A stretch of 64,000 nt of DNA from Rosistilla carotiformis (lineage in GTDB: Bacteria; Planctomycetota; Planctomycetia; Pirellulales; Pirellulaceae): contig NZ_CP036348.1 in the NCBI RefSeq assembly GCF_007753095.1, forward strand, positions 1,736,001 through 1,800,000. The letters are read 5' to 3'. The notes under the pieces are model-generated. The model did no database searches, was not told the origin of the DNA, and saw only the letters and a list, made by a program, of their open reading frames with translations. This document shows, one piece after another, positions 53,385 to 60,146 of this stretch (positions are counted from its first letter, which is position 1; each line of letters begins with the position of its first letter). Both the position numbers and the translations under genes were made by a program.

Positions 53385-53825
53385 GCCGCGCTGGATTCGT
53401 GCGCGTAGTTCGACAAGCATTTGACCCAGCATATTGCGTCCGGTACCGTCGCCGCCGTCTCCCCAGTATCCGTCGTTCTTTGTGTGTTCCACAATCATAG
53501 CGTCGCCAGTGCCAAGCAGTAGTTCCCTCAGATCAGGATGTTGTGTGAATTTGGCGTAGAGTGCGACACGCATGATATCGTCCTTCACGTCCTCCCAGTC
53601 AGAACGAAGAGGGCGCTGCCGATCACGTCCCATTCGTGCAGCCTTCATCGGAGACTCGACGAGCCGAATCTCCTCAGCATGTTGAGTCCCAGCAAACTTT
53701 TGTGCCTGGAAGTAGTGTTCAGTCGTAGGCCATGTTGCGCCATCGAGTTCAATCGGATACGCGGCGAAATTCGAGAACGCACCGTACTCGTCGTCGACCA
53801 AGTAGAAGTTGATGGTTTCAGGCAT
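53382..53825 (-). CDS. Cassette gene 11: NADAR-domain (YbiA-like) protein, 147 aa
   Basis: From the ATG at 53825 the whole protein is one NADAR domain: GAFSNFAAYPI, WPTTEHYFQAQKF, GRDRQRPLRSDWEDVKDDIMRVALYAKF and IVEHTKNDGYWGDGGDGTGRNMLG are all conserved blocks. Characterised relatives cleave N-glycosidic bonds, either in toxic riboflavin-pathway intermediates or in ADP-ribosylated substrates, and several NADAR proteins act as antitoxins or in phage contexts. It is the best recognised cassette product here. Which substrate this one uses is open. Confidence 0.9.
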   Translation of the reverse strand: MPETINFYLVDDEYGAFSNFAAYPIELDGATWPTTEHYFQAQKFAGTQHAEEIRLVESPMKAARMGRDRQRPLRSDWEDVKDDIMRVALYAKFTQHPDLRELLLGTGDAMIVEHTKNDGYWGDGGDGTGRNMLGQMLVELRARIQRG

Positions 53826-53839
53826 GTGCGATTTCAGTC

Positions 53840-53929
53840 TGATAACGGTACGCGTAACCGGGCACGCGCGAAAGGTTTTCAACTTCAAAACGCTCGGCTC
53901 GCGTGCTCCGGTTCACGCGATGGTTACCC
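53840..53929 (-). other. attC-like site 12
   Basis: Ends TGATAAC and GTTACCC; arms GTAACCGGGCACGCGCG against CGCGTGCTCCGGTTCAC, with a bulged T. Except for its first two outer bases, TG here and GC there, it is the same as site 19. Confidence 0.88.
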
Positions 53930-54439
53930 CATGTGTGGGATTCGCGGATAGCGGTTCACCCACAAGTTTACGCAAACGGCAATCGGGGTCGGGAGCGCAA
54001 GTATAGCAAACATCGCAACGATCGGAGCCTCCGTCCAGTCAACCTCAGCGAAGAACTGCTTGTCGATCGCCCAGATGAGCCAGAGCCCAAGCAGATGGAC
54101 GGGAATATAGCCGAGCCAAGTAACGTATGGAACAATGCCAAGGCAAACGCCGAAAAGTGCCGCGTAGAACCCAACACCAATGACGATGATGCCAAACTGT
54201 CCGTAGTTCGGAGGCGACTTAAAGGGTGGCGTCATCAAGAGTTCAATTGCCGCAATCAAGACGAGGAAGCCAACCGTGCCGACCAACGCACCACCGAGAC
54301 ATCCGAACGCACTGAGTTGGCCAGCAATTTCAGGTCGGGGTTTAGGGATACGTTGCCGTATTGGTGGCGTATCCCGGTTGGCGTCATCCGATGGAGGCTG
54401 GAACGGGTTGTCCGTCATGTCTATGTCAGTCGGGTAACG
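53842..54439 (-). repeat. Duplicated cassette, copy A (598 bp)
   Basis: Appears identical base for base to 58332-58929. Identity starts and stops at the conserved core (ATAACGG at one end, GGTAACG at the other), i.e. at the cassette junctions. Confidence 0.9.
53924..54418 (-). CDS. Cassette gene 12: four-helix membrane protein (duplicated), 164 aa
   Basis: A Pro/Asp/Arg-rich cytosolic start (TDNPFQPPSDDANRDTPPIRQR) leads into about four helices (GGALVGTVGFLVLIAAIELL, IIVIGVGFYAALFGVCLGIV, WLGYIPVHLLGLWLIWAI, IVAMFAILALPTPIAVCVNLWV). TDNPFQPPS is a common N-terminal pattern of planctomycete membrane proteins. The ATG at 54418 is used; an upstream extension would run into the next attC site. 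An identical gene is at 58414-58908. Function unknown. Confidence 0.75.
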   Translation of the reverse strand: MTDNPFQPPSDDANRDTPPIRQRIPKPRPEIAGQLSAFGCLGGALVGTVGFLVLIAAIELLMTPPFKSPPNYGQFGIIVIGVGFYAALFGVCLGIVPYVTWLGYIPVHLLGLWLIWAIDKQFFAEVDWTEAPIVAMFAILALPTPIAVCVNLWVNRYPRIPHMG

Positions 54440-54521
54440 GCACCCGTCACCGAGTACGGAAGGTTGAGTGTCCATTTGGAAAACCGCGCAAGCCGTACTT
54501 CGGTGCACGGGATGGTTCTGT
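54432..54521 (-). other. attC-like site 13
   Basis: Ends GGGTAAC and GTTCTGT; arms CGTCACCGAGTACGGA against CCGTACTTCGGTGCACG, with a bulged T. Confidence 0.8.
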
Positions 54522-54539
54522 CAGCATTTGAATTCCGAT

Positions 54540-54938
54540 CTACGACTGAACAAGCCGGAAAACAATCATCAAAACGACAATTGCCCCTATCACGGCAAGC
54601 ATGCAGGTGGCGAAGACAAGCCCCCACATAAAGTATGACAAATACCATCGCTGCAATGTTTGCGCGTCTGTAGCTATTTCGGAATCATCAACCCTGACTA
54701 CGTATCGCATTCTGGGCAAAAGCCACATCGGTCCAAGCGAACGCACAACTCCGCTAAGCTCCTTATCGCCGGATCGAAGCTGAAAATTGGTCTGAGTATT
54801 GAATCCTGCTGTGTCGAACTTCGGGATATAGGTTCGTCCGCCAACTCGAACTTCAAAACCTGCCAGCAACCACAAGAAGACACCAAACGGTCGGAAGTGG
54901 ACTTCGATTTCGCTATTTTCAAAACTGTATGTGCGCAT
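54540..54938 (-). CDS. Cassette gene 13: membrane-anchored protein, 132 aa
   Basis: A beta-rich soluble domain (SFENSEIEVHFRPFGVFLW, RVGGRTYIPKFD, MRYVVRVDDSEI) is followed by a C-terminal anchor helix (LVFATCMLAVIGAIVVLMIVF). No family is recognised. Codon pattern and AT-richer composition match the other cassettes. Confidence 0.65.
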   Translation of the reverse strand: MRTYSFENSEIEVHFRPFGVFLWLLAGFEVRVGGRTYIPKFDTAGFNTQTNFQLRSGDKELSGVVRSLGPMWLLPRMRYVVRVDDSEIATDAQTLQRWYLSYFMWGLVFATCMLAVIGAIVVLMIVFRLVQS

Positions 54939-54974
54939 TGAGTTGTCCTAGCGAAATCAACGTGTACACGATGG

Positions 54975-55066
54975 ACAGAACGTCACGATTCAGCGGGCGG
55001 CGGCGAGAGACTCAGCCATTGCCAAAACGGCGACCACCGCCGCTCCGTTGCAATCGATGGTTCTGC
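54975..55066 (-). other. attC-like site 14
   Basis: Ends ACAGAAC and GTTCTGC; arms TTCAGCGGGCGGCGG against CCACCGCCGCTCCGTTGCAA, with a bulged T. Confidence 0.82.
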
Positions 55067-55079
55067 TCTTGCGCTCGGG

Positions 55080-55607
55080 TTAAGGAATGGCAAAGTGAGT
55101 AGCCGAGAGCAAGGTTAGCAGCGTCGAGGTGTCAATGCAAATCCGATGAGAGAAAGGCGTACCAGCGAAAATGTTGGTCAGGAACGACGTGATGAGCAGC
55201 AGAGCAAATGCGGCAGCTACGGTGTGTTCGAGTTGAGCCAAGGTACAGAATCCGTGAATTTGAGAATCCCAGAGCTGCGGGAAGCCTGGTGGCAGTAGAA
55301 CCAGCAACCAGAACAAATGCCAAACAGCGAAGAAGATCAGGAACGTAGTGGTGCAGGTCCGAATCGTGTCGCCGCTATCGGCTGTGACCAATCGCCAACG
55401 ATGATACGGAGGTTTGGGTTGTCCATTGGTTCGTGCCAAAAGCCATGCGAACGCGGAGAGCACTAGATAGTGAATTGCGGTAATTCCGATTGCCACAAGC
55501 AATGCAAAAACGCCACGCCACATCCCAATTGCAGAAACGGTAACGATCGCAAAGAGCGTGCGAGTATTGAACGAGAATGGCGTCTCGACGCGACGTTTGA
55601 TTCTCAT
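55080..55607 (-). CDS. Cassette gene 14: multi-helix membrane protein, 175 aa
   Basis: Helices include LFAIVTVSAIGMWRGVFALL, AIGITAIHYLVLSAFAWLL, CTTTFLIFFAVWHLFWLLVLL and VAAAFALLLITSFLTNIFAG, preceded by RRVETPFSFNTRTLF. The TRTLFAIVTVSAIG start resembles the short N-terminal helix seen in many planctomycete membrane proteins. No family is recognised. Confidence 0.65.
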   Translation of the reverse strand: MRIKRRVETPFSFNTRTLFAIVTVSAIGMWRGVFALLVAIGITAIHYLVLSAFAWLLARTNGQPKPPYHRWRLVTADSGDTIRTCTTTFLIFFAVWHLFWLLVLLPPGFPQLWDSQIHGFCTLAQLEHTVAAAFALLLITSFLTNIFAGTPFSHRICIDTSTLLTLLSATHFAIP

Positions 55608-55631
55608 TCTGAGATGGGTGTTTCCTTCGTA

Positions 55632-55720
55632 GCAGAACGGTAGGGTTCACTAGGCACGGCGAATTAGTTTTCCACTGCAATACGCCAGATGCCGTGCTCT
55701 AGTGCAACCCATGGTTCGGC
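55632..55720 (-). other. attC-like site 15
   Basis: Ends GCAGAAC and GTTCGGC; arms TTCACTAGGCACGGCG against ATGCCGTGCTCTAGTGCAA, with a bulged base. Confidence 0.78.
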
Positions 55721-55723
55721 GAC

Positions 55724-56449
55724 TTAGCGTGAAGAACAGTAGGGATCAAAAAGCCACTTGGCACCAGTCAGGAGCGACAGGAAATACGAGTCAACGACTT
55801 TGGTCAGATTCCCGGCTTCGACGAGTCCACAGTTTTCGTGGAGAAACCAAAACACCTTTTCACCATCGGCAAGCAACCGGTCGCCAGTGCTGTTCGTATA
55901 GAACCATAAAGCACGGTCGAGGTCGGAAACGCCATGAGAATCAGGGATTGGGAGCGATGAAGCGTCGAACCTAAGGCTGGACAGATTATCAAACCCGCCC
56001 GCTTCAAACACATCGCCCTCAATCGTTCCATCAATGAGTTCGTAGATGTCTTGCAACGCGACCGGCAAATCAAAAAGCGGTTTGTTGGAGGCAAGCCGAA
56101 AGTCACAGAAACGTCTTGGGTGAGGCAAAAAGCCCCGGACGAATACTTCAGTTTGCACAGATGGACCAAATTCGGCACGATGGAGATGGAGCCCGCATTG
56201 ATTCGTTGCAGCCATCGCCAAAAGCCAGTTCTTCATCCCTGCAATCCGTGCTCGTCGAGCGAGCCAATTGAAGTACGCGCGTGGGTTTCTATAAATTGCG
56301 ACATGGTGGTCAGTCAGACGGTCGGTGAACAACTCAAGGAACGAAGTCGGAACCGTCTCAAGACTGACGCCTGGCGGAAGATAGAGCGACTCACCACCAA
56401 ACACATTGGACCGCATCTCGTACTGTTGATTTCCCACAGTCTTGCTCAT
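55724..56449 (-). CDS. Cassette gene 15: soluble protein of unknown function, 241 aa
   Basis: The ATG at 56449 is chosen because the longer frame runs through attC-like site 16; the ATG at 56416 is an alternative. The C-terminal half (LFDLPVALQDIYELIDGTIEG, RALWFYTNSTGDRLLADGEKVFWFLHENC, KVVDSYFLSLL) is loosely reminiscent of SUKH-superfamily proteins, but the match is too weak to name. No signal or membrane segment is present. It is one of the larger cassette products. Confidence 0.6.
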   Translation of the reverse strand: MSKTVGNQQYEMRSNVFGGESLYLPPGVSLETVPTSFLELFTDRLTDHHVAIYRNPRAYFNWLARRARIAGMKNWLLAMAATNQCGLHLHRAEFGPSVQTEVFVRGFLPHPRRFCDFRLASNKPLFDLPVALQDIYELIDGTIEGDVFEAGGFDNLSSLRFDASSLPIPDSHGVSDLDRALWFYTNSTGDRLLADGEKVFWFLHENCGLVEAGNLTKVVDSYFLSLLTGAKWLFDPYCSSR

Positions 56450-56451
56450 TT

Positions 56452-56543
56452 GCCGAACGGTTGGCATGACCGGGCGACCGCAGCGGAGTTTCCAACTACC
56501 AAAACGCGTTAACGGTCGCTCCGTGTCCATGCCTTGGTTCCTC
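56452..56543 (-). other. attC-like site 16
   Basis: Ends GCCGAAC and GTTCCTC; arms GACCGGGCGACCGCAG against TTAACGGTCGCTCCGTGTC, with a bulged T. Less regular than the others. Confidence 0.7.
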
Positions 56544-56591
56544 CTCGTTGGGGCACGGCAACCCTGCGAAGTCGGGAAACGTTGATTGATC

Positions 56592-56993
56592 CTACCACCC
56601 GTTCCACCAATTTAGGCAACCGTTAATCGGTCGTGGGGATGGTTCACCGGCATCCGCAAATTGGTGTCCGTATGCTCTTAGCCACTGTTGGACTTCAGCG
56701 GTGTTCCGACCGTCGAACTTCTCTCCGTTCGCATACCAATAGGTTTGTTCTTCAGCCGTGAGTCTGAAAGCAATTTTACCATTCGGAAACCAACACGTCG
56801 TTTTGATTTCTTGGACTTCACCATTTATCGTCCGTCGCTGCAGTTGTTCAAACGCACGTTTCCCATTTGGATATTTTCCGGTGATAGCGTACGGTTTCGT
56901 CAACCAGTTGGAAATCAAGCCCAGGATAATCGCAATTACGCAAATTGCCACGAATAGGCTCCGGAGTGTGAATCGCAAACTCGAACGGTTCAT
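56592..56993 (-). CDS. Cassette gene 16: membrane-anchored protein with MORN-like repeats, 133 aa
   Basis: From the ATG at 56993: an N-terminal anchor (FTLRSLFVAICVIAIILGLI), then three units of the form (Y/W)-x-x-NGK (GKYPNGKRAFEQ, CWFPNGKIAFRL, YWYANGEKFDGR), which fit the MORN_2 variant repeat. SLRFTLRSLF at the start is common in planctomycete membrane proteins. The start lies about 10 bp from the cassette boundary, leaving little room for a ribosome-binding site. Function unknown. Confidence 0.68.
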   Translation of the reverse strand: MNRSSLRFTLRSLFVAICVIAIILGLISNWLTKPYAITGKYPNGKRAFEQLQRRTINGEVQEIKTTCWFPNGKIAFRLTAEEQTYWYANGEKFDGRNTAEVQQWLRAYGHQFADAGEPSPRPINGCLNWWNGW

Positions 56994-57001
56994 TGCTAGT
57001 G

Positions 57002-57092
57002 GAGGAACGTCCGGATTCACCGGGTCGGGAGAGTAAAGTCAACCATTTGAAAACGCCCGCAAGCCCGACTCCGGTGCAATCCATGGTTATCC
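57002..57092 (-). other. attC-like site 17
   Basis: Ends GAGGAAC and GTTATCC; arms TTCACCGGGTCGGG against GCCCGACTCCGGTGCAA, with a bulged T. Confidence 0.82.
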
Positions 57093-57596
57093 GCGATCTT
57101 GCGTTACGGGATGACGCGCCCAGTCAGCAAGCCACGATTCGACAGATGGCGAAACCAAGTGAAGCCAATCATAGATATTATTGGACGCATCGGCGTCCAC
57201 TTTGTAAACGGGGGCTTCGTCTGTGCGGATGTCAAGCACGTATGTGGTAACGCACCCACCCTCGCAGAAGTGAAGCAAGTGGTCGGGCCATTGTGGCCCA
57301 TCCGGTTCTGATCGGTTCGCGGAACGGTATCTGGAGTTCCAGTCGAGGATAGTGTCGTCGCCAGATGCGATGAGCGGAACAATTCCGTATGCGGGGCCAA
57401 ATCCTCCGTTTGCAACTTCGGAATACAGCCTTCGGATAAACGAAGGCAAACGCAAGTTGGTTGCCGTCTCGAACTCGGAGACCAAAGCTGGGGCAAGAGG
57501 TGGCGGAGGAGCAACTGTAAGATTGGTAACGCAATCAATCGGAGGGAAAACGCTGATACGACGTTGGAGATCAGCAATTGTATCAGCGTTGTTCAT
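57087..57596 (-). CDS. Cassette gene 17: SMI1/KNR4 (SUKH) family protein, 169 aa
   Basis: The ATG at 57596 follows the cassette boundary closely. The family core is visible: VSEFETATNLRLPSFIRRLYSEVANGGFGPAYGIVPL, then HLLHFCEGGCVTTYVLDIRT and a C-terminal WLADW helix. SUKH proteins are commonly immunity proteins against contact-dependent or polymorphic toxins, but many are orphan. No toxin gene lies beside it. Its stop overlaps attC-like site 17. Confidence 0.8.
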   Translation of the reverse strand: MNNADTIADLQRRISVFPPIDCVTNLTVAPPPPLAPALVSEFETATNLRLPSFIRRLYSEVANGGFGPAYGIVPLIASGDDTILDWNSRYRSANRSEPDGPQWPDHLLHFCEGGCVTTYVLDIRTDEAPVYKVDADASNNIYDWLHLVSPSVESWLADWARHPVTQDRG

Positions 57597-57605
57597 CGTT
57601 CTGTC

Positions 57606-57696
57606 GGATAACGATGGCGATATGCGGGCGGCGGGAAACGACTCAGCCACTTCAAAACGGTGGCCACCGCCGCTCCGTATCATCGCTTGGTTATGC
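57606..57696 (-). other. attC-like site 18
   Basis: Ends GGATAAC and GTTATGC; arms ATGCGGGCGGCGG against CCACCGCCGCTCCGTAT, with a bulged T. Confidence 0.85.
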
Positions 57697-58320
57697 GCTT
57701 GCTTCCGCGTACGTCTTGTGCAGCATGGTAGCAAAGTCTGAGAACGAATCAGCGACATGAACTAAGTGCCCGAAATCATATTGCTCGTCATCATATTCCC
57801 ACCGACAAAACGCGTCCTGCGCATTATCGAAGTTGCAATATACCACCGAGCATGGCGACGTAGACGTGTCAAAGCACAACGAATCATTTCCGTCCCCGTG
57901 GTGCCAGCAGAGTGAAAATGGTGCGGAGTGGTCGTTTTTTGGGTCTCGATATAGCGCAGCAAAAGGGTAAAATGCTCTTTTGTCGTCAAAAGGTCCGTAG
58001 ATGGACATGTCTCCCCAGCGGACGAGGTATTGAAGCGATCGATCGATTACACGTGTGTCATTATCACCATACATGCAATCCACTTGCCGTGGCGCAGGTA
58101 AATCTGAGTCAAAGTCGTAGAAAGATACGAACCATCCAATCCTTCTAACTGCACCTGCCTTATCTGTAAAATATTGATTTACCGGACTTGCGCCGTGTAT
58201 GCGTGGGATCGCTGACAGGAAGTCATCGTCAAACCGTAGTCCTGAACCGGTGTCTGTTAAGAGTCGGTTCAATGCCGCAACGTCGAGTGGCTGTACCGTT
58301 TCATCTAAGCAATCGATCAT
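57691..58320 (-). CDS. Cassette gene 18: probable SUKH-like protein, 209 aa
   Basis: The C-terminal HLVHVADSFSDFATMLHKTY is the typical end of SUKH-1 proteins (VADSFxxF), and the N-terminal half (DDDFLSAIPRIHGASPVNQYFTDKAGAVRRIGWFVSF) fits the same fold. Later parts report small strands with acidic turns. It is adjacent to another SUKH-family cassette, so the array holds two likely immunity-type genes in a row. The start is 10 bp from the boundary, and its stop overlaps site 18. Confidence 0.72.
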   Translation of the reverse strand: MIDCLDETVQPLDVAALNRLLTDTGSGLRFDDDFLSAIPRIHGASPVNQYFTDKAGAVRRIGWFVSFYDFDSDLPAPRQVDCMYGDNDTRVIDRSLQYLVRWGDMSIYGPFDDKRAFYPFAALYRDPKNDHSAPFSLCWHHGDGNDSLCFDTSTSPCSVVYCNFDNAQDAFCRWEYDDEQYDFGHLVHVADSFSDFATMLHKTYAEASA

Positions 58321-58329
58321 TGTGTTACC

Positions 58330-58419
58330 GCATAACGGTACGCGTAACCGGGCACGCGCGAAAGGTTTTCAACTTCAAAACGCTCGGCTCGCGTGCTCCG
58401 GTTCACGCGATGGTTACCC
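58330..58419 (-). other. attC-like site 19
   Basis: Ends GCATAAC and GTTACCC; from the third base (58332) it is the same sequence as site 12. Confidence 0.88.
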
Positions 58420-58929
58420 CATGTGTGGGATTCGCGGATAGCGGTTCACCCACAAGTTTACGCAAACGGCAATCGGGGTCGGGAGCGCAAGTATAGCAAA
58501 CATCGCAACGATCGGAGCCTCCGTCCAGTCAACCTCAGCGAAGAACTGCTTGTCGATCGCCCAGATGAGCCAGAGCCCAAGCAGATGGACGGGAATATAG
58601 CCGAGCCAAGTAACGTATGGAACAATGCCAAGGCAAACGCCGAAAAGTGCCGCGTAGAACCCAACACCAATGACGATGATGCCAAACTGTCCGTAGTTCG
58701 GAGGCGACTTAAAGGGTGGCGTCATCAAGAGTTCAATTGCCGCAATCAAGACGAGGAAGCCAACCGTGCCGACCAACGCACCACCGAGACATCCGAACGC
58801 ACTGAGTTGGCCAGCAATTTCAGGTCGGGGTTTAGGGATACGTTGCCGTATTGGTGGCGTATCCCGGTTGGCGTCATCCGATGGAGGCTGGAACGGGTTG
58901 TCCGTCATGTCTATGTCAGTCGGGTAACG
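58332..58929 (-). repeat. Duplicated cassette, copy B (598 bp)
   Basis: Apparently exact copy of 53842-54439. It is the first cassette of the array, next to the candidate attI. Confidence 0.9.
58414..58908 (-). CDS. Cassette gene 19: four-helix membrane protein, identical to cassette gene 12, 164 aa
   Basis: The translated product is identical to that of 53924-54418, including the Pro/Asp/Arg-rich start and the four helices. Being both at position 1 of the array and seven cassettes further in fits capture of a second copy at attI after cassette excision or copying. In integrons the first position is the best expressed. Function unknown. Confidence 0.78.
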   Translation of the reverse strand: MTDNPFQPPSDDANRDTPPIRQRIPKPRPEIAGQLSAFGCLGGALVGTVGFLVLIAAIELLMTPPFKSPPNYGQFGIIVIGVGFYAALFGVCLGIVPYVTWLGYIPVHLLGLWLIWAIDKQFFAEVDWTEAPIVAMFAILALPTPIAVCVNLWVNRYPRIPHMG

Positions 58930-59001
58930 TATTTCTCACCGGTTGGTCCGGCTGAGAATAGGTTTTATTGTCCTGTTCTCACGGGTTGCCCTGCGAGAAC
59001 A
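58922..59001 (-). other. Array-start sequence with double hairpin, candidate attI, copy 2
   Basis: GGGTAAC (58922-58928) abuts hairpin 1 (TTCTC...GAGAA, about 58932-58960) and hairpin 2 (TGTTCTC-AC-GGG-TTG-CCC-TGC-GAGAACA, 58974-59001). The layout matches 48734-48813. The decayed recombinase starts directly after it, on the opposite strand to the cassettes. Confidence 0.5.
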
Positions 59002-59496
59002 GTTTTGATTGTACTGCCCATTCTCGCTGGTTGCGCACCCTCATGCAACTGCCGGCACTCCTATGAGTGCCGCCGCGTCGCTCCAGCGAACCTTTTCGGG
59101 CGTCTAGGAGCTTCTCGCGATGCGGGCCACGAGCGCCACGAAACCGTTGGGGAGGTACCCGTTCGACGCCTGAGGTGGAAATCAACGCGACGTTCAAGAG
59201 GATCGTCCAACGTGCTGGCGTGGAAGGATGGCTCAAGCCGGATTCAAAATTTGCCTGCAGCGCGTGAGGCGGAGTTGCTCGCGATGTGCCCGACAAAGGA
59301 CGGCTCGAGTGGACTTGTGAATTCGGCACCGATGGCGAGGAAGCAAGAGGCAATGACCAAGCAAGAGTCGTTCGGCCGAGCGGTCCAAGAGGGCGCCTGT
59401 GGGGCAACGAAAGATACACCCGCGAAGTGCCGCAAGGAAGCGATCGAGAGCAACAACAGAAGCGAAGCGGATACGAAAAAAGCCCGCAACACGTGA
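58974..59496 (+). pseudogene. Decayed tyrosine recombinase 3' end, copy 2
   Basis: Fragments in shifting frames resemble planctomycete phage-type integrases: ATFKRIVQRAGVEGWLKP in one frame, then IQNLPAAREAELLAM, SSGLVNSAPMARKQEAMT and ESFGRAVQEGA in another. The expected catalytic Arg (NLRA) is Pro and the catalytic Tyr (KHY) is lost (KQE), and a stop interrupts the first fragment. It cannot be active. It ends at the terminator beside tRNA-Leu. It may be the island integrase or, given its position divergent from the cassettes, a relic of the integron integrase. Confidence 0.6.
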
Positions 59497-59512
59497 GTGT
59501 TTGCGGGCCTTT
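59475..59512. terminator. Bidirectional hairpin terminator, copy 2
   Basis: GCCCGCAACAC, a 4-nt loop and GTGTTTGCGGGC between A- and T-rich flanks; serves tRNA-Leu on the minus strand. Confidence 0.85.
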
Positions 59513-59537
59513 GATTGCGGGTGATCGTGTCACCAAG

Positions 59538-59621
59538 TACCGAAGGTGGGACTCGAACCCACACTGGATTGCTCCAACTGGATTTTGAATCCAGCGCGTC
59601 TGCCAATTCCGCCACTTCGGC
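59538..59621 (-). tRNA. tRNA-Leu (anticodon CAA)
   Basis: Complete class II tRNA: acceptor GCCGAAG/CTTCGGT, D-arm with AATTGGCAGA, anticodon arm CTGGA-TTCAAAA-TCCAG (anticodon CAA), long variable arm, T-arm GTGGGTTCGAGTCCCAC, discriminator A. CCA is not encoded. Its 3' half is the likely integration target of the island. Confidence 0.95.
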
Positions 59622-59995
59622 TCAACCTAAATTCTTTCGACCCGCGCCGATGCAAAAGGGGCTCGGCACAGGATCGAATCACGCGCGAGCGATTGTCACA
59701 GGCAGGCGACAATCTCTCGGCGTGCAGGAAGTATCTCGCAGGAGACGATTTTTTGCAAGCCACCCTACAAGCCGGCCACAAAAATTATCAGGACGAGGCA
59801 TCATTTTGTAGCGATTTAACGCTTCCTGACGACCTTGGCAGCGATTCGGATGCGGTAACCGCACTTTGCGTTTTGCATCATGGACAGTAGACTTTCCACA
59901 TCCGCACTGGCTCCAAAACATGCTAAGGTTCCAGGGCGAGCTGCCTTGCCCGAAGACCTGTGCTGCGGGACGGACGGCTCAATGATCGATAAGAC
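59622..59995. other. Region between tRNA-Leu and tRNA-Ser
   Basis: About 370 bp upstream of both divergent tRNA genes. It presumably contains both promoters. No gene with coding character is seen. Confidence 0.4.
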
Positions 59996-60082
59996 GGATG
60001 GGTGGCCGAGTGGTCGAAGGCTCTAGTCTTGAAAACTAGCGTACGGGTAACCGTACCGTGGGTTCGAATCCCACCCCATCCG
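59996..60082 (+). tRNA. tRNA-Ser (anticodon TGA)
   Basis: Acceptor GGATGGG/CCCATCC, anticodon arm CTAGT-CTTGAAA-ACTAG (anticodon TGA), long variable arm (TACGGG TAA CCGTA), T-arm GTGGGTTCGAATCCCAC, discriminator G; CCA not encoded. Confidence 0.96.
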
Positions 60083-60085
60083 CTG

Positions 60086-60120
60086 AAAAGCCACTTGGAA
60101 GTTTTCCAAGTGGCTTTTTT
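60086..60120 (+). terminator. Terminator of tRNA-Ser
   Basis: AAAAGCCACTTGGAA, a 4-nt loop, TCCAAGTGGCTTTTTT, starting 4 nt after the tRNA. The A- and T-flanks allow it also to end the minus-strand gene that stops at 60147. Confidence 0.92.
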
Positions 60121-60146
60121 CGTGGCGGTCCGCGTCGTTGCGGCGA

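Noticed and set aside
46996-58419. Reading the recurring 90-bp units as terminators or as a CRISPR array
   Set aside because: The units are not evenly spaced, are separated by whole genes, vary in sequence while keeping ends and fold, and lack T-runs; an attC array explains all of this.
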